Positions 39,886 to 47,616 of a DNA stretch of 64,000 bases are shown piece by piece. The DNA comes from JAJEEA01 sp965243615. Lineage in GTDB: Bacteria; Acidobacteriota; Vicinamibacteria; Vicinamibacterales; UBA8438. Position 1 is the stretch's first letter, and every line of letters starts with the position of its first letter. Made by a program: the position numbers and the translations under genes. The stretch covers positions 4,836,001-4,900,000 of the forward strand of contig CBDEVO010000003.1 of the NCBI GenBank assembly GCA_965243615.1. The letters run 5' to 3'. The notes under the pieces were generated by a model that did not search any database, had not been told where the DNA came from, and saw only the letters and a program-made list of their open reading frames with translations.

Positions 39886-41358
39886 CTATGCGCCCGCATC
39901 AGCCGGATCGTCCGGGACGAGCGCGTTCCATTCGGCCTCGCTGTTCATCGGACCGCGATCGAGCAGCGCGAACAGCGAGCGGCGTGCGAGGTCCCGTCCC
40001 GACGCGAGGGCGCCGGTCAGCTCTTTCTCCCGCTTCCGCGGGTCCCTGCTGACGGTTCCGTGGACAACCTTCGACCGTGTCCTGTAGAACGCCTTCATCT
40101 CCTTGGAGATCGGGGGGCCCTCGTCTTCAGCTTGGCTCAGGAGCCACGCGGCGCGCAGGCTGATCTTGCGCGTGATCTTGTCGTTGCTGGTGAACGGACC
40201 GTACATGGCTTCCAGGGCGACGCTGGCGTCTAGCAGCCGGTCCTCCATGCCGAACCTGCCCCCGGCGATGCCTAGCGAGGCGGCGGTGCGCCGGATGGCC
40301 AGCTCCGTGCTGCGGTCTCCCTTCCCGGCGCAGAACGACAGCCATCCGCGGGCCGCAGCCGCGAACGCGCGGATGTCCGGCACGGATGGCTTGAGGTTGT
40401 CCGGCCAGATGTCGAACACGCCTATATGGCCCGAGGGGGGCTGGGTGCGGAGGTTCGGGTTCAACTGCTTCATCCAGGGCGGCACCGCCGTGATCGTGGT
40501 GTGGCTCACCAGCTTCGACCGCACCGCGATGCTCAACAGGTGCAGCAGGATCTCACGTTCTCCGAACACGTCGATGACCGACTCGACGCGATGGTCCGCC
40601 GGGAACCAGTACCTGTGTTGGAGGGAACCGTGCATGTCGCCGGAATCGTCGCGGGGCATTGCGCCGGGTCCCCAGTTGAACCGGCGGACCAGGACGGCGC
40701 GCGAGGAAGCGTGCGCCAACCTCCCAGGATGACGGCCCAGACCTTCGTCCCTTCGGCGCAGCCACGGCTCCGGATCCTCTGGTAGCCCGAAGCGCTCTCT
40801 GACGGCGTCGTAGGAGGCGAGATACGCCCCTCGCCCCAACGGGATCGGCTCGTCGAGTTCAAGGCCGAGGAGCACCGTTATCTCGTGGGCGTGCAGTCGC
40901 ACGCCATTCCCGGCGACGAGGAACCGGTGCAGGAGCGTCGCCGCGTACGCCCCGCCGACCCTCGCTGATAGCTTGGCGAGGCAGCCGATCAGGGACTCGA
41001 CATCGTCGGTTCCGCGTCCGAACACGGCTCCGAGGTGGAATCCGTCCTCCGATCCGGCGGACCACGCCCGAGCGATCGCGGGGTGCTCCCGCAGCAGGTC
41101 CAGCACGCCATCCGGCAATTCGTCAATCCAAGGATGGGATTCCTCGAACAGCTTGGCGGCGTAGGCGTCGGTGTTGGCGAGGCTCGCCATTTCGAGGTAG
41201 TGGCGGTGCATTTCCCGCCGGTAGGTGTCTGTTTTGACTGTCCCGTGGATTCCGAACGGAACGTGGGTGTGACGTGCGCCCGCGAGCGTGTCTTCGAGGG
41301 CAGCGCCGAATCGGCGAATCCACCCCTTCCAGCCGAACTCGTCAAGCATCGCGCGCAT
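39886..41358 (-). CDS. Apea-like HEPN domain protein, putative anti-phage or stress RNase
   Basis: The protein is 490 residues from the ATG at 41358; the frame may extend upstream but no better start is seen. The C-terminal HEPN region is clear: RLLDASVALEAMYGPFTSND, ITRKISLRAAWLLSQAEDEG and FYRTRSKVVHGTVSRD, with an intact R-x4-H (RSKVVH) motif near residue 440. The large N-terminal part (~1-330) is unfamiliar and presumably senses a trigger. Apea-type HEPN proteins include the abortive-infection factor ApeA; the N-terminus here does not obviously match it, so a distinct sensor specificity is likely. Its neighbours are a second, damaged HEPN gene and mobile-element fragments, a defence-island-like setting. 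Confidence 0.7.
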   Translation of the reverse strand: MRAMLDEFGWKGWIRRFGAALEDTLAGARHTHVPFGIHGTVKTDTYRREMHRHYLEMASLANTDAYAAKLFEESHPWIDELPDGVLDLLREHPAIARAWSAGSEDGFHLGAVFGRGTDDVESLIGCLAKLSARVGGAYAATLLHRFLVAGNGVRLHAHEITVLLGLELDEPIPLGRGAYLASYDAVRERFGLPEDPEPWLRRRDEGLGRHPGRLAHASSRAVLVRRFNWGPGAMPRDDSGDMHGSLQHRYWFPADHRVESVIDVFGEREILLHLLSIAVRSKLVSHTTITAVPPWMKQLNPNLRTQPPSGHIGVFDIWPDNLKPSVPDIRAFAAAARGWLSFCAGKGDRSTELAIRRTAASLGIAGGRFGMEDRLLDASVALEAMYGPFTSNDKITRKISLRAAWLLSQAEDEGPPISKEMKAFYRTRSKVVHGTVSRDPRKREKELTGALASGRDLARRSLFALLDRGPMNSEAEWNALVPDDPADAGA

Positions 41359-41854
41359 CGGTTCGCGGTCGTACGACAGCAGCCAGGATCGGGGCGAGCG
41401 TTCGCTGGGTCATCCACGAGCGGTTCGCCGAGGTCAACTGGCCGGGACCGTGGAGCATATCCGGACGACGCTTCCCAGCGGCGTGCCTCTCTGGTTTTGG
41501 CCCCGGCTTCGTCCCACAAGTCGTTGATCGACCACGTCGAGGCGCGCGGCCGGTTCCCAGGCACTCGTCAACGATCGTGTCTGCCCGGTCGCCGTCAGCT
41601 TCCCGTTCACCGTGGCCCGGATTGGGGCTGCCTCCCTCCTCGCGCAGTCTCCTGCCCTCGGGTAGTTCACAGACCGCTCCCCTGAAGAGTACGCGGGGAC
41701 ATCCCCGCGCTCGGGGTTCGGGACATCGCCCGATCAGCGTATCGGCTCGATGCCGGCGTCATTGCAGCAGTCAAGGCCCTCCTGGCAACATCAAATCTGC
41801 ACTGACAAGAGTCCAGAACTCAGCCACGCCTGAGTCTCACGAGCCAAGCACGGC
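41359..41854. other. Intergenic interval upstream of the HEPN gene
   Basis: Frames on the minus strand between 41360 and 41564 (for example TWSINDLWDEAGAKTREARR) might be a frameshifted N-terminal extension of the HEPN gene, but this is not convincing. Nothing else is recognised up to the recombinase fragment at 41855. Confidence 0.3.
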
Positions 41855-42040
41855 TCAACGCTGCCGGAACCAGCGCAACGCCTTGGCGGCCGTGTGGTCG
41901 TCTACCCAGAAATGGCGAGCGATACGGCTCACACTAACGCCAGGCTTGTGCATCGCGGCTGCCTCCGCGGCGATCAACTGGTAAACCGGGGTCTTCGGCG
42001 CACCGCGGAGCTCGACGTCGAGCGGAATCTCGGCCAGGGT
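41855..42040 (-). pseudogene. C-terminal tail of a site-specific recombinase/transposase
   Basis: On the minus strand the frame reads LAEIPLDVELRG, VYQLIAAEAAAMHKPGVSVS, RIARHFWVDDHTAAKALRWF, RQR and a stop at 41855. The closing helix-turn-helix with phrases like RIARxFxVDDxTxAKALRW is the usual tail of serine-recombinase family proteins in mobile elements. Everything N-terminal of it has been replaced by the second copy of the histidine kinase. This fragment marks the junction of that duplication. Confidence 0.5.
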
Positions 42041-42059
42041 TCGTAATCTTTGCGATCGC

Positions 42060-43390
42060 GTCCGACACCTGCCGGGGCCGTTGCGGCTCGCCGACCTGGC
42101 CGGCTACGTCCGCTCGCTCGGCATCGCACCCGCGCGGATGTTCTCGCGGACCTTCCAGGGCACGCCGATGCGCCACCGGGGCGCCGCCGTCAGCCACTTC
42201 TTCCTCGCCGAGAAGGCCGACGGCGAGGAGTTCACCGGCGACGACGAGGAGGTGCTGACGCTGTTCGCGTCCCAAGCTGCGGCGGCGATCACCAACGCGC
42301 GGACGCACCGCGGCGAGCGGCGTGCGCGGGCCGACCTCGAAGCCCTGGTCGAGACCTCGCCGGTCGGCGTCGTGGTCATGGACGCCCGCGCCGGCCGGCC
42401 GGTCTCGTTCAACCGCGAGGCGCGCAGGATCGTCGAGAGCCTGCGGACACCCGGACATCCTGCCGAGCAGCTCCTGGAGGTGGTCTCGGTCCGCCGCGCC
42501 GACGGCCGGGAGGTGTCGCTGGCCGAGATCCCCCTGGCGCAGACGTTCGGCGCCGGCGAGACGGTGCGGGCCGAGGAAGTTGTGCTCTCGATCCCCCGAC
42601 GGGCGCAGCGTCAGGACGTTCATCAACGCGACGCCGATCCGCTCAGAAGGGGACGAGATCGGCTCGGTGGTGGTGACCATGCAGGACCTGGCGCCGCTCG
42701 ACGAGATCGAGCGGACGCGGACCGAGTTCCTGGGCTTGGTGAGCCACGAGCTGCGCGCCCCGCTGCTCGCCATCAAGGGCTCGGCCGACGCGGGGCTGGA
42801 GGAAGAGGCCGAGCTCGACCCGGCCGAGATCCGCGAGTTCTTCCGCATCATCGCCGAGCAGGCCGGCCACATGCCCGGTCTCGTCCGCGACCTGCTCGAC
42901 GCGGGGCGCATCGACTCGGGCACGCTCTCGGTCGCGCCGGAGCCCGCGGAGGTGGCCGCCCTGGTCGAGCGGGCGCGCAGCACGTTCCTCGGCGGCGGCG
43001 GCCGGCACGCCGTCCTCGTCGACCTCCCGGCGGAGCTGCCGCCCGTGATGGCCGATCGCCGGCGCATCGTGCAGGTGCTCAACAACCTGTTCGCCAACGC
43101 CGCGAGGCACGCGCAGCCCGAGTCGACCCCGATCCGGGTGGGGGCCGTGCGCGAGGACGCGCACGTCGCCGTCGCGGTCTCCGACGAGGGGAGCGGGGTG
43201 GCGCCCGAGCTGCTGCCGCACCTGTTCAGCAAGCACGGCGGCGGCAGGCCGGGCGTGACGGCGGGCCACGGCCTCGGGCTCGCCATCTCGAAGGGGCTCG
43301 TCGAGGCGCACGGCGGGCGCATCCGCGCGGAGAGCGCCGGCGCCGGCCGCGGCGCCACGTTCGCTGCCGGCGGCCGGGGAGCCCGGCGCC
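42060..43390 (+). pseudogene. Truncated, frameshifted second copy of the histidine kinase
   Basis: The sequence from about 42075 is near-identical to 34570-35850 but lacks the first ~105 residues, including the start. It begins inside the GAF domain (LADLAGYVRSLGIAPARMF). An extra C in a C-run near 42596 (TCGATCCCCCGAC) shifts the frame in the PAS/kinase linker. The HisKA/HATPase part (SHELRAPLLAIKG, NNLFANAARH, GHGLGLAISKG) then continues in the second frame. At 43361, eight bases corresponding to ACCTTCAC of the first copy are missing after GCCACGTTC, shifting the frame again before the regulator module. The kinase part is not translatable as one protein. Confidence 0.8.
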
Positions 43391-44119
43391 GTGGCGCCCA
43401 GGCGCGCCGCCGCGCCGACGACGACCGCGGAACCCGGCGCGCCGCCGCGCATCCTGGTGGTGGACGACGACCCGCGGGCGCTTCGCTTCGTCCGCGACGC
43501 GCTCTCGGAGGCCGGCTACGCCCAGCTGGTGACGGGCGCGGCCCACGACCTGCCGCGCATCATCCGTACCGAGAGGCCGCGGCTGGTGCTGCTCGACCTG
43601 ATGCTGCCCGACGCCGACGGCATCGAGCTGATGGGGCAGGTTCCCGAGCTGGCCGACCTGCCGGTCATCTTCATCTCCGGCTACCGCCGCGACGAGACCG
43701 TCGCCAGGGCGCTCGAGGCTGGGGCGGCCGACTACCTCGTCAAGCCCTTCTCGCCGACCGAGCTGGTCGCCCGGGTCCGGGCGGCGCTAAGGCGCCGCGA
43801 GCAGCCCGAGCCGTTCGTCGTCGGAGAGCTCGCCATCGACAACGGCCGGCGCCGGGTGACGGTCGGCGGGGAGGCGGTCGACCTCACCGCCAAGGAGTAC
43901 GAGCTGCTGCGCCTGCTCTCGCTCGACGCGGGACGGGTCGTGACCTTCGAGACGCTGCTGCGGCGGGTCTGGCCCAAACGGAAGAGCAGCGAGGCCAATC
44001 TGGTGCGCATGTTCGTCCGCAACCTCCGCCGCAAGCTCGGCGACAGCGCCGCCAGCCCCGCCTACATCTTCAGCCACCGCGGCGCCGGCTACCGCATGGC
44101 GAATCTCCGGGGTCGTTAA
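43391..44119 (+). CDS. Second copy of the OmpR-type response regulator
   Basis: The frame is an intact 242 residues from a GTG at 43391: receiver domain (RILVVDDDPRALRFVRDAL, LVLLDLMLPDADG, DYLVKPFSPTEL) and winged helix (DLTAKEYELLRLLSLDAG, LRRVWPKRKS, RNLRRKLGDSAAS, GAGYRMANLRGR). The receiver is almost identical to that at 35849. Differences cluster in the DNA-binding domain: KRKSSEANLVRM for KPESAATNLVRN, and FSHRGAGYRM for LNERGVGYRM. Its cognate kinase copy is broken, so it may be driven by the first kinase or be inactive. It ends inside a perfect palindrome at 44107-44128. Confidence 0.85.
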   Translation: MAPRRAAAPTTTAEPGAPPRILVVDDDPRALRFVRDALSEAGYAQLVTGAAHDLPRIIRTERPRLVLLDLMLPDADGIELMGQVPELADLPVIFISGYRRDETVARALEAGAADYLVKPFSPTELVARVRAALRRREQPEPFVVGELAIDNGRRRVTVGGEAVDLTAKEYELLRLLSLDAGRVVTFETLLRRVWPKRKSSEANLVRMFVRNLRRKLGDSAASPAYIFSHRGAGYRMANLRGR

Positions 44120-44128
44120 CGACCCCGG
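44107..44128. repeat. 22-bp perfect palindrome over the regulator stop codon
   Basis: CCGGGGTCG, TTAA and CGACCCCGG form a 9-bp stem with a TTAA loop. The TAA stop of the second regulator lies inside the loop. No T-run follows, so it is not a canonical terminator. The first copy has no such structure. Confidence 0.7.
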
Positions 44129-44180
44129 GGGCCTACCCCGAGACAGGAACACCCCGAGAATCGAGATCCGCCGGATCCCG

Positions 44181-44267
44181 GACCTCGAAACCCTCGGGAA
44201 CCACGAGCCGTAACTACCACTAGAACAAGCACATACCGCTGATCTCGAAAATCTCGGGGGCCAACCC
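44181..44267. repeat. Pair of imperfect direct repeats at exact 60-bp spacing
   Basis: GACCTCGAAACCCTCGGGAA at 44181 and GATCTCGAAAATCTCGGGGG at 44241 align over about 24 bases, including a following CC. They lie at the left edge of the integrase-bearing segment, between the second regulator and the hairpin cluster. Confidence 0.5.
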
Positions 44268-44641
44268 CGAAACCGGTCTGAGTTACCCTGAGCGACCCCC
44301 GCCCGGGTCGTAAGAGGCTAGGCCCCCAACGAGTTGGGGACCGCGCCTCTCACTCCCGAGCCGGCCGGGGTCGCTCAGGGTCCATTCTTCCTTGCAGGAA
44401 GGCTCGACGCGCCGCGCGGGCGCGGCTCACCACGGCCACGGACACCCTCATCTCCGCCGCGTCGTCGTCTTGCCCGGCCGCCGCCGGGTCCCGGTCCGCG
44501 CCGGCGGCTGAGATCGGCGCCAAGCCTTCGCCCCGACCTCCGGAGACCCGGCCCGTTGGGTGCACAGCGGGGGGGCTCGGGGGCGGGTACCATCGACCCA
44601 TCATGTGACCCGACCCCTTGCCCCTCCGCCCCCGTCCACCC

Positions 44642-44725
44642 GGCCGCCTGTCTTCGACAGGCGGCCGGACCGGGAAAAATTCGCGCGCGCTATGCGCGCT
44701 TTTTTTTTGCCCCGCTGAGCGGGGC
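44642..44725 (+). terminator. Cluster of three hairpins including a rho-independent terminator
   Basis: Hairpin 1 is at 44642-44666: an 11-bp perfect stem (GGCCGCCTGTC) with loop TTC. Hairpin 2 is at 44685-44699: GCGCGC, TAT, GCGCGC, followed by nine Ts (44700-44708), a textbook terminator for plus-strand transcripts. Hairpin 3 is at 44709-44725: GCCCCGCT, G, AGCGGGGC. The preceding 44120-44641 holds no supported gene. Confidence 0.75.
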
Positions 44726-44790
44726 AACGACGAGGACCACGCCCGGCAAGGGGCCGCCACGAACCTCCCCAGGGAAAGGAGAAACGCGCG

Positions 44791-44982
44791 ATGAACGAGG
44801 TGAGCCTCGACCCGCGGCAGGCGCCGGCCCGCGCCGAGCTGCCGCTGGCCGCCGACTTCGGGCAGGCCCCAGGCCGCCCGATCCGCCTGCCAACGACCAC
44901 GCCGGCCAGAGGGCGGCGTGGTGCGGCGCCGACGCCGGGCAGCGCCACGCCGCGAACGAGCCCGCCGGCGCGACCATCCTGA
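44791..44982 (+). CDS. Small ORF of the integrative element, possibly frameshifted
   Basis: The ATG at 44791 follows GGAAAGGAG, a strong ribosome site. The literal frame is 63 residues (MNEVSLDPRQAPARAELPLA then Pro/Thr/Arg-rich). The neighbouring frame from about 44890 looks more protein-like (NDHAGQRAAWCGADAGQRHA, ILTTAHDIHRITVAFSAGRI, TTAHAAAAA), so the real gene is probably MNEVSLDPRQ...GRPIRL joined to that frame by an indel. No family is recognised. The position just after the terminator suggests it begins the operon of the small element. Confidence 0.4.
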   Translation: MNEVSLDPRQAPARAELPLAADFGQAPGRPIRLPTTTPARGRRGAAPTPGSATPRTSPPARPS

Positions 44983-45293
44983 CGACCGCCCACGATATCC
45001 ACCGCATCACCGTCGCCTTCAGCGCCGGCCGCATCACCACAGCCCACGCCGCTGCGGCCGCCGTGCGCGCAAGACCTCACCGCTTCCTCCATCAGAACGC
45101 CCTCGTGACTGCGGCCCACGCAGCCCCCCCTGTGCCGGTCCGGTGCGCGCCCCGCCGCCAGCCCGTGGGGACCGCCGACGGCCCGTCGACCTCCACCGGC
45201 CATCTCGACCCTCCGTAGGAACACCGCCCCGTCACTCCGGCGCGGCCGGCGGGTTGGTCCCGTCCGCCGCACATCCCCGAAGAGAGGAGAACC
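44983..45293. other. Interval between element genes
   Basis: This interval contains the possible continuation of the preceding frameshifted gene up to about 45110. Beyond that I see only the ribosome site of the next gene (GAGGAGAACC). Confidence 0.3.
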
Positions 45294-45926
45294 ATGTCCG
45301 AACGAACCGTTCAGCGCGTCGGCGCCAAGGTCGTCGTCCGCTCCATCGACAACGCCGGCTGTACCATGCGGGCGTTGACCGTCACGTCCAAGCTGAGGCT
45401 GCAGGGTTCGGCCCTCGCCGCCGCGCTCGCGAGGCCCGACGTCCAGTCCGCGCTCGCCGACGTCAGCTGGCGCACCGGCGCCGGGCACGTCACCGGCGTG
45501 TCGGTCGTCTGCGGGGAGCCCGAGCCCGAGCTGACCTCGCTGCGGGAAACCCCCACCGGCCCACCGGCCGAGGGCGAGGTGGTCTGGCAGGGCAGCGACG
45601 GCGCCCTCGACCAGGACCTCGACGAGTTCATGCCCGACGGGCCGCAGCGGGCGCGCCTCGACTGGAACGACCTCGCCAAGTTCGCCCCCGACGTTGACGA
45701 CCCGCGCGCGACGCCGCTGCCCGCGGACCGGGCAACGCTCAGACGCCCGGGCCGGGTGTCCAGCCGGCGCGGTTTCTTTCGCCCGCCGCTCTCGGTCGGC
45801 ACCGTCGCGCGCATCTTCGAGCTCCGCCACCAGGGCCTCAGCTTCAAGAAGATCGCCAAGGCCCTCGGCATCGCGGCGTGGACCGTCTCGCGCTACGTCC
45901 GCAGTTTCGAGGAGGGAGACCGATGA
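45294..45926 (+). CDS. Element-encoded protein with C-terminal helix-turn-helix
   Basis: This 210-residue protein starts at the ATG after GAGGAGAACC. The N-terminal half (RVGAKVVVRSIDNAGCTMRA, LAAALARPDVQSALADVSWR) is unfamiliar. The acidic middle contains DGALDQDLDEFMPDGPQRAR. The C-terminal ~50 residues, VGTVARIFELRHQGLSFKKI followed by AKALGIAAWTVSRYVRSFEE, form a homeodomain-like helix-turn-helix similar to recombinase/resolvase tails and small regulators. It precedes the integrase, which is on the opposite strand, and may regulate or assist recombination of this element; that is inference. Confidence 0.65.
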   Translation: MSERTVQRVGAKVVVRSIDNAGCTMRALTVTSKLRLQGSALAAALARPDVQSALADVSWRTGAGHVTGVSVVCGEPEPELTSLRETPTGPPAEGEVVWQGSDGALDQDLDEFMPDGPQRARLDWNDLAKFAPDVDDPRATPLPADRATLRRPGRVSSRRGFFRPPLSVGTVARIFELRHQGLSFKKIAKALGIAAWTVSRYVRSFEEGDR

Positions 45927-46283
45927 CGAGCGAAGCTCACTGCCCGCGCCGCGGCCGCCAAGACGGTTGCAGCTGACGGCGAGCCGGGACCAGCTCGACA
46001 ACTTGCCCGACGAGGCGGTGGAGAGGAACTGGAGAACCAACACCTACAGGGAAGACCGCTGACCGCGGCAACGCGCGAGCCGACCTGCACGACCGCTCGT
46101 GCGATCCGCTGATCGACCCGATGGCCGCCGGCGCCATCAACGACCGCCCGCGGACCCGCCCCACCCCGCGGGCGGAAGGCTCCCTCGACCCACCCACCCG
46201 CCCCGGTTGACGACACGACCAGGGGAACCCCAACAACCACGGAGAACACATCGGCGCCCGCCACCCGGGCGACCAGCGGGGCG
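45927..46283 (+). other. Interval with short ORF traces of the element
   Basis: An ATG overlapping the previous stop (45923) encodes only 17 codons. Another frame to 46062 ends protein-like (LQLTASRDQLDNLPDEAVER, NWRTNTYREDR) and may be the end of a decayed element gene. Nothing else is supported. Confidence 0.3.
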
Positions 46284-47441
46284 CTAACGAGTAGCCGCAG
46301 GGCCGGTCACGAACGCCGCCCAGCGGTCCATCAGCACGCGCCGCTGGTCGAACAGATCGCTGCGCGCGTAACTCCGCTCCACAGCCCCGCCCACCACGTG
46401 CGCAAGCGCCAGCTCCGCCACGTCCCGCGTCGCACCGGAACGCTCCGCCGCCCACGTCCGGAAGCTCGACCGGAAACCGTGAACGTCCGCATCCGTACCC
46501 GTCGCTCGCCGCAGCGCAATGACCAAGGTGCCGCCGTTGAGCGGACGCCCGCCCACACCAGGGAAGATCAACGAGTCGGCCGCGCCGTCGGAATGCGCCC
46601 GCATGCCCTCCAGCACCGCCACAGCCGCAGCCGACAACGGCACCCGATGTTCCGACCCCGCCTTCATCCGCGAGGCCGGTACGCGCCACTCCCGCACCTC
46701 GAGGTCGACCTCGCCCCACGTCGCCCCGCGGGCCTCGCCCGACCGCACCGCCGTCAGCGCCGTGAAACGAATCGCCGCCTTGGCGGCCGGACCCGCCCCC
46801 GACGCCTCGACCGCCACCAGCGCCGCGGGAACGTCCGCGTACGGCAACGCCCGCCGATGCGCCCGCGCCTTCGGGCTCTTCGGCAACGCCGCGTCGATCA
46901 CTTCGCCCGCCGCGTTCACGTCGACATGGCCGAGAGCTTGCGCCGCCGCGAGCACGCCACGGACCCAACCGCGCAAGAGCTTGCCCGTCGCCGGCTTGTC
47001 GCGGTACACCGGCCCGAGCACCGAGAGCACCGCCGCCCGGTCGATCTGGTCGACGGGCCGGCCCATCAGACGCGCCGCGTACCGCGCCAGGGTCCGCCGC
47101 CGCGTCTCCCGGGTCTGGCCGCGCCACTGGCCCCCGCGCTCGACCTTGGCCGACACGTCCGCGAACGTCGGCACGGTCGACGCGCGCCCGGACGGGTCCC
47201 CGCCCCGCTTCGCCGTCAGGCGGTTGTCGTGCGCCCGCTCCCGAGCCTCCGACAGCGTGACGGCCGGGTACGTGCCGATGCTGATGTCGCGCCGCGTCCC
47301 CTGGACGTGAAGCCGTTGCACCCAGCGCTTGTTGACCCGGCCCGTCCGGCCCTTGGCCACGACCAGGTACACCGTGTCGCCTGCCCGGTACCGGCCCGGC
47401 TTCCGCAGCGTCTCGGCCCGTCTGGCGGTCAGTCTCTCCAT
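46284..47441 (-). CDS. int: Tyrosine-type site-specific integrase
   Basis: The protein is ~385 residues from the ATG at 47441, with AAGGAGG upstream; the longer frame to 47489 lacks a ribosome site. The N-terminal part (KPGRYRAGDTVYLVVAKGRT, RRDISIGTYPAVTLSEARER) is the DUF4102/P4-integrase-type arm-binding region. The catalytic domain shows the Arg in ALTAVRSGEARGATW (about residue 235), the HxxR box in DVHGFRSSFRTW (about 323), a second His in LALAHVVGGAV, and the nucleophile Tyr in VERSYARSD (about 357). It integrates and excises an element. Such integrases usually use a tRNA or a conserved 3' end as the att site, but no tRNA is visible next to it. Confidence 0.92.
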   Translation of the reverse strand: MERLTARRAETLRKPGRYRAGDTVYLVVAKGRTGRVNKRWVQRLHVQGTRRDISIGTYPAVTLSEARERAHDNRLTAKRGGDPSGRASTVPTFADVSAKVERGGQWRGQTRETRRRTLARYAARLMGRPVDQIDRAAVLSVLGPVYRDKPATGKLLRGWVRGVLAAAQALGHVDVNAAGEVIDAALPKSPKARAHRRALPYADVPAALVAVEASGAGPAAKAAIRFTALTAVRSGEARGATWGEVDLEVREWRVPASRMKAGSEHRVPLSAAAVAVLEGMRAHSDGAADSLIFPGVGGRPLNGGTLVIALRRATGTDADVHGFRSSFRTWAAERSGATRDVAELALAHVVGGAVERSYARSDLFDQRRVLMDRWAAFVTGPAATR

Positions 47442-47616
47442 TGACCCGCCTCCTTGGACCGAAATGGTACACCCACGGTACGACCACAATCAAGGCTCGG
47501 ATTCGGGCGGATCGATCCGGACCGGCATGGACCCCGGAGGCTGGCGATTCCCTGAAATTACGTAGGAAAACCCACATGTTTCTACAGATTCGGACTGATA
47601 CGGACCAGAGACAGCG

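Noticed and set aside
44683..44708. Small regulatory RNA ending at the terminator
   Set aside because: A clean terminator is present but no upstream promoter or conserved structure could be identified to support an RNA gene.
47442..47616. tRNA attachment site next to the integrase
   Set aside because: No cloverleaf or TTCGAATCC-like T-arm could be found in this interval, and no matching direct repeat was found at the left side of the element.
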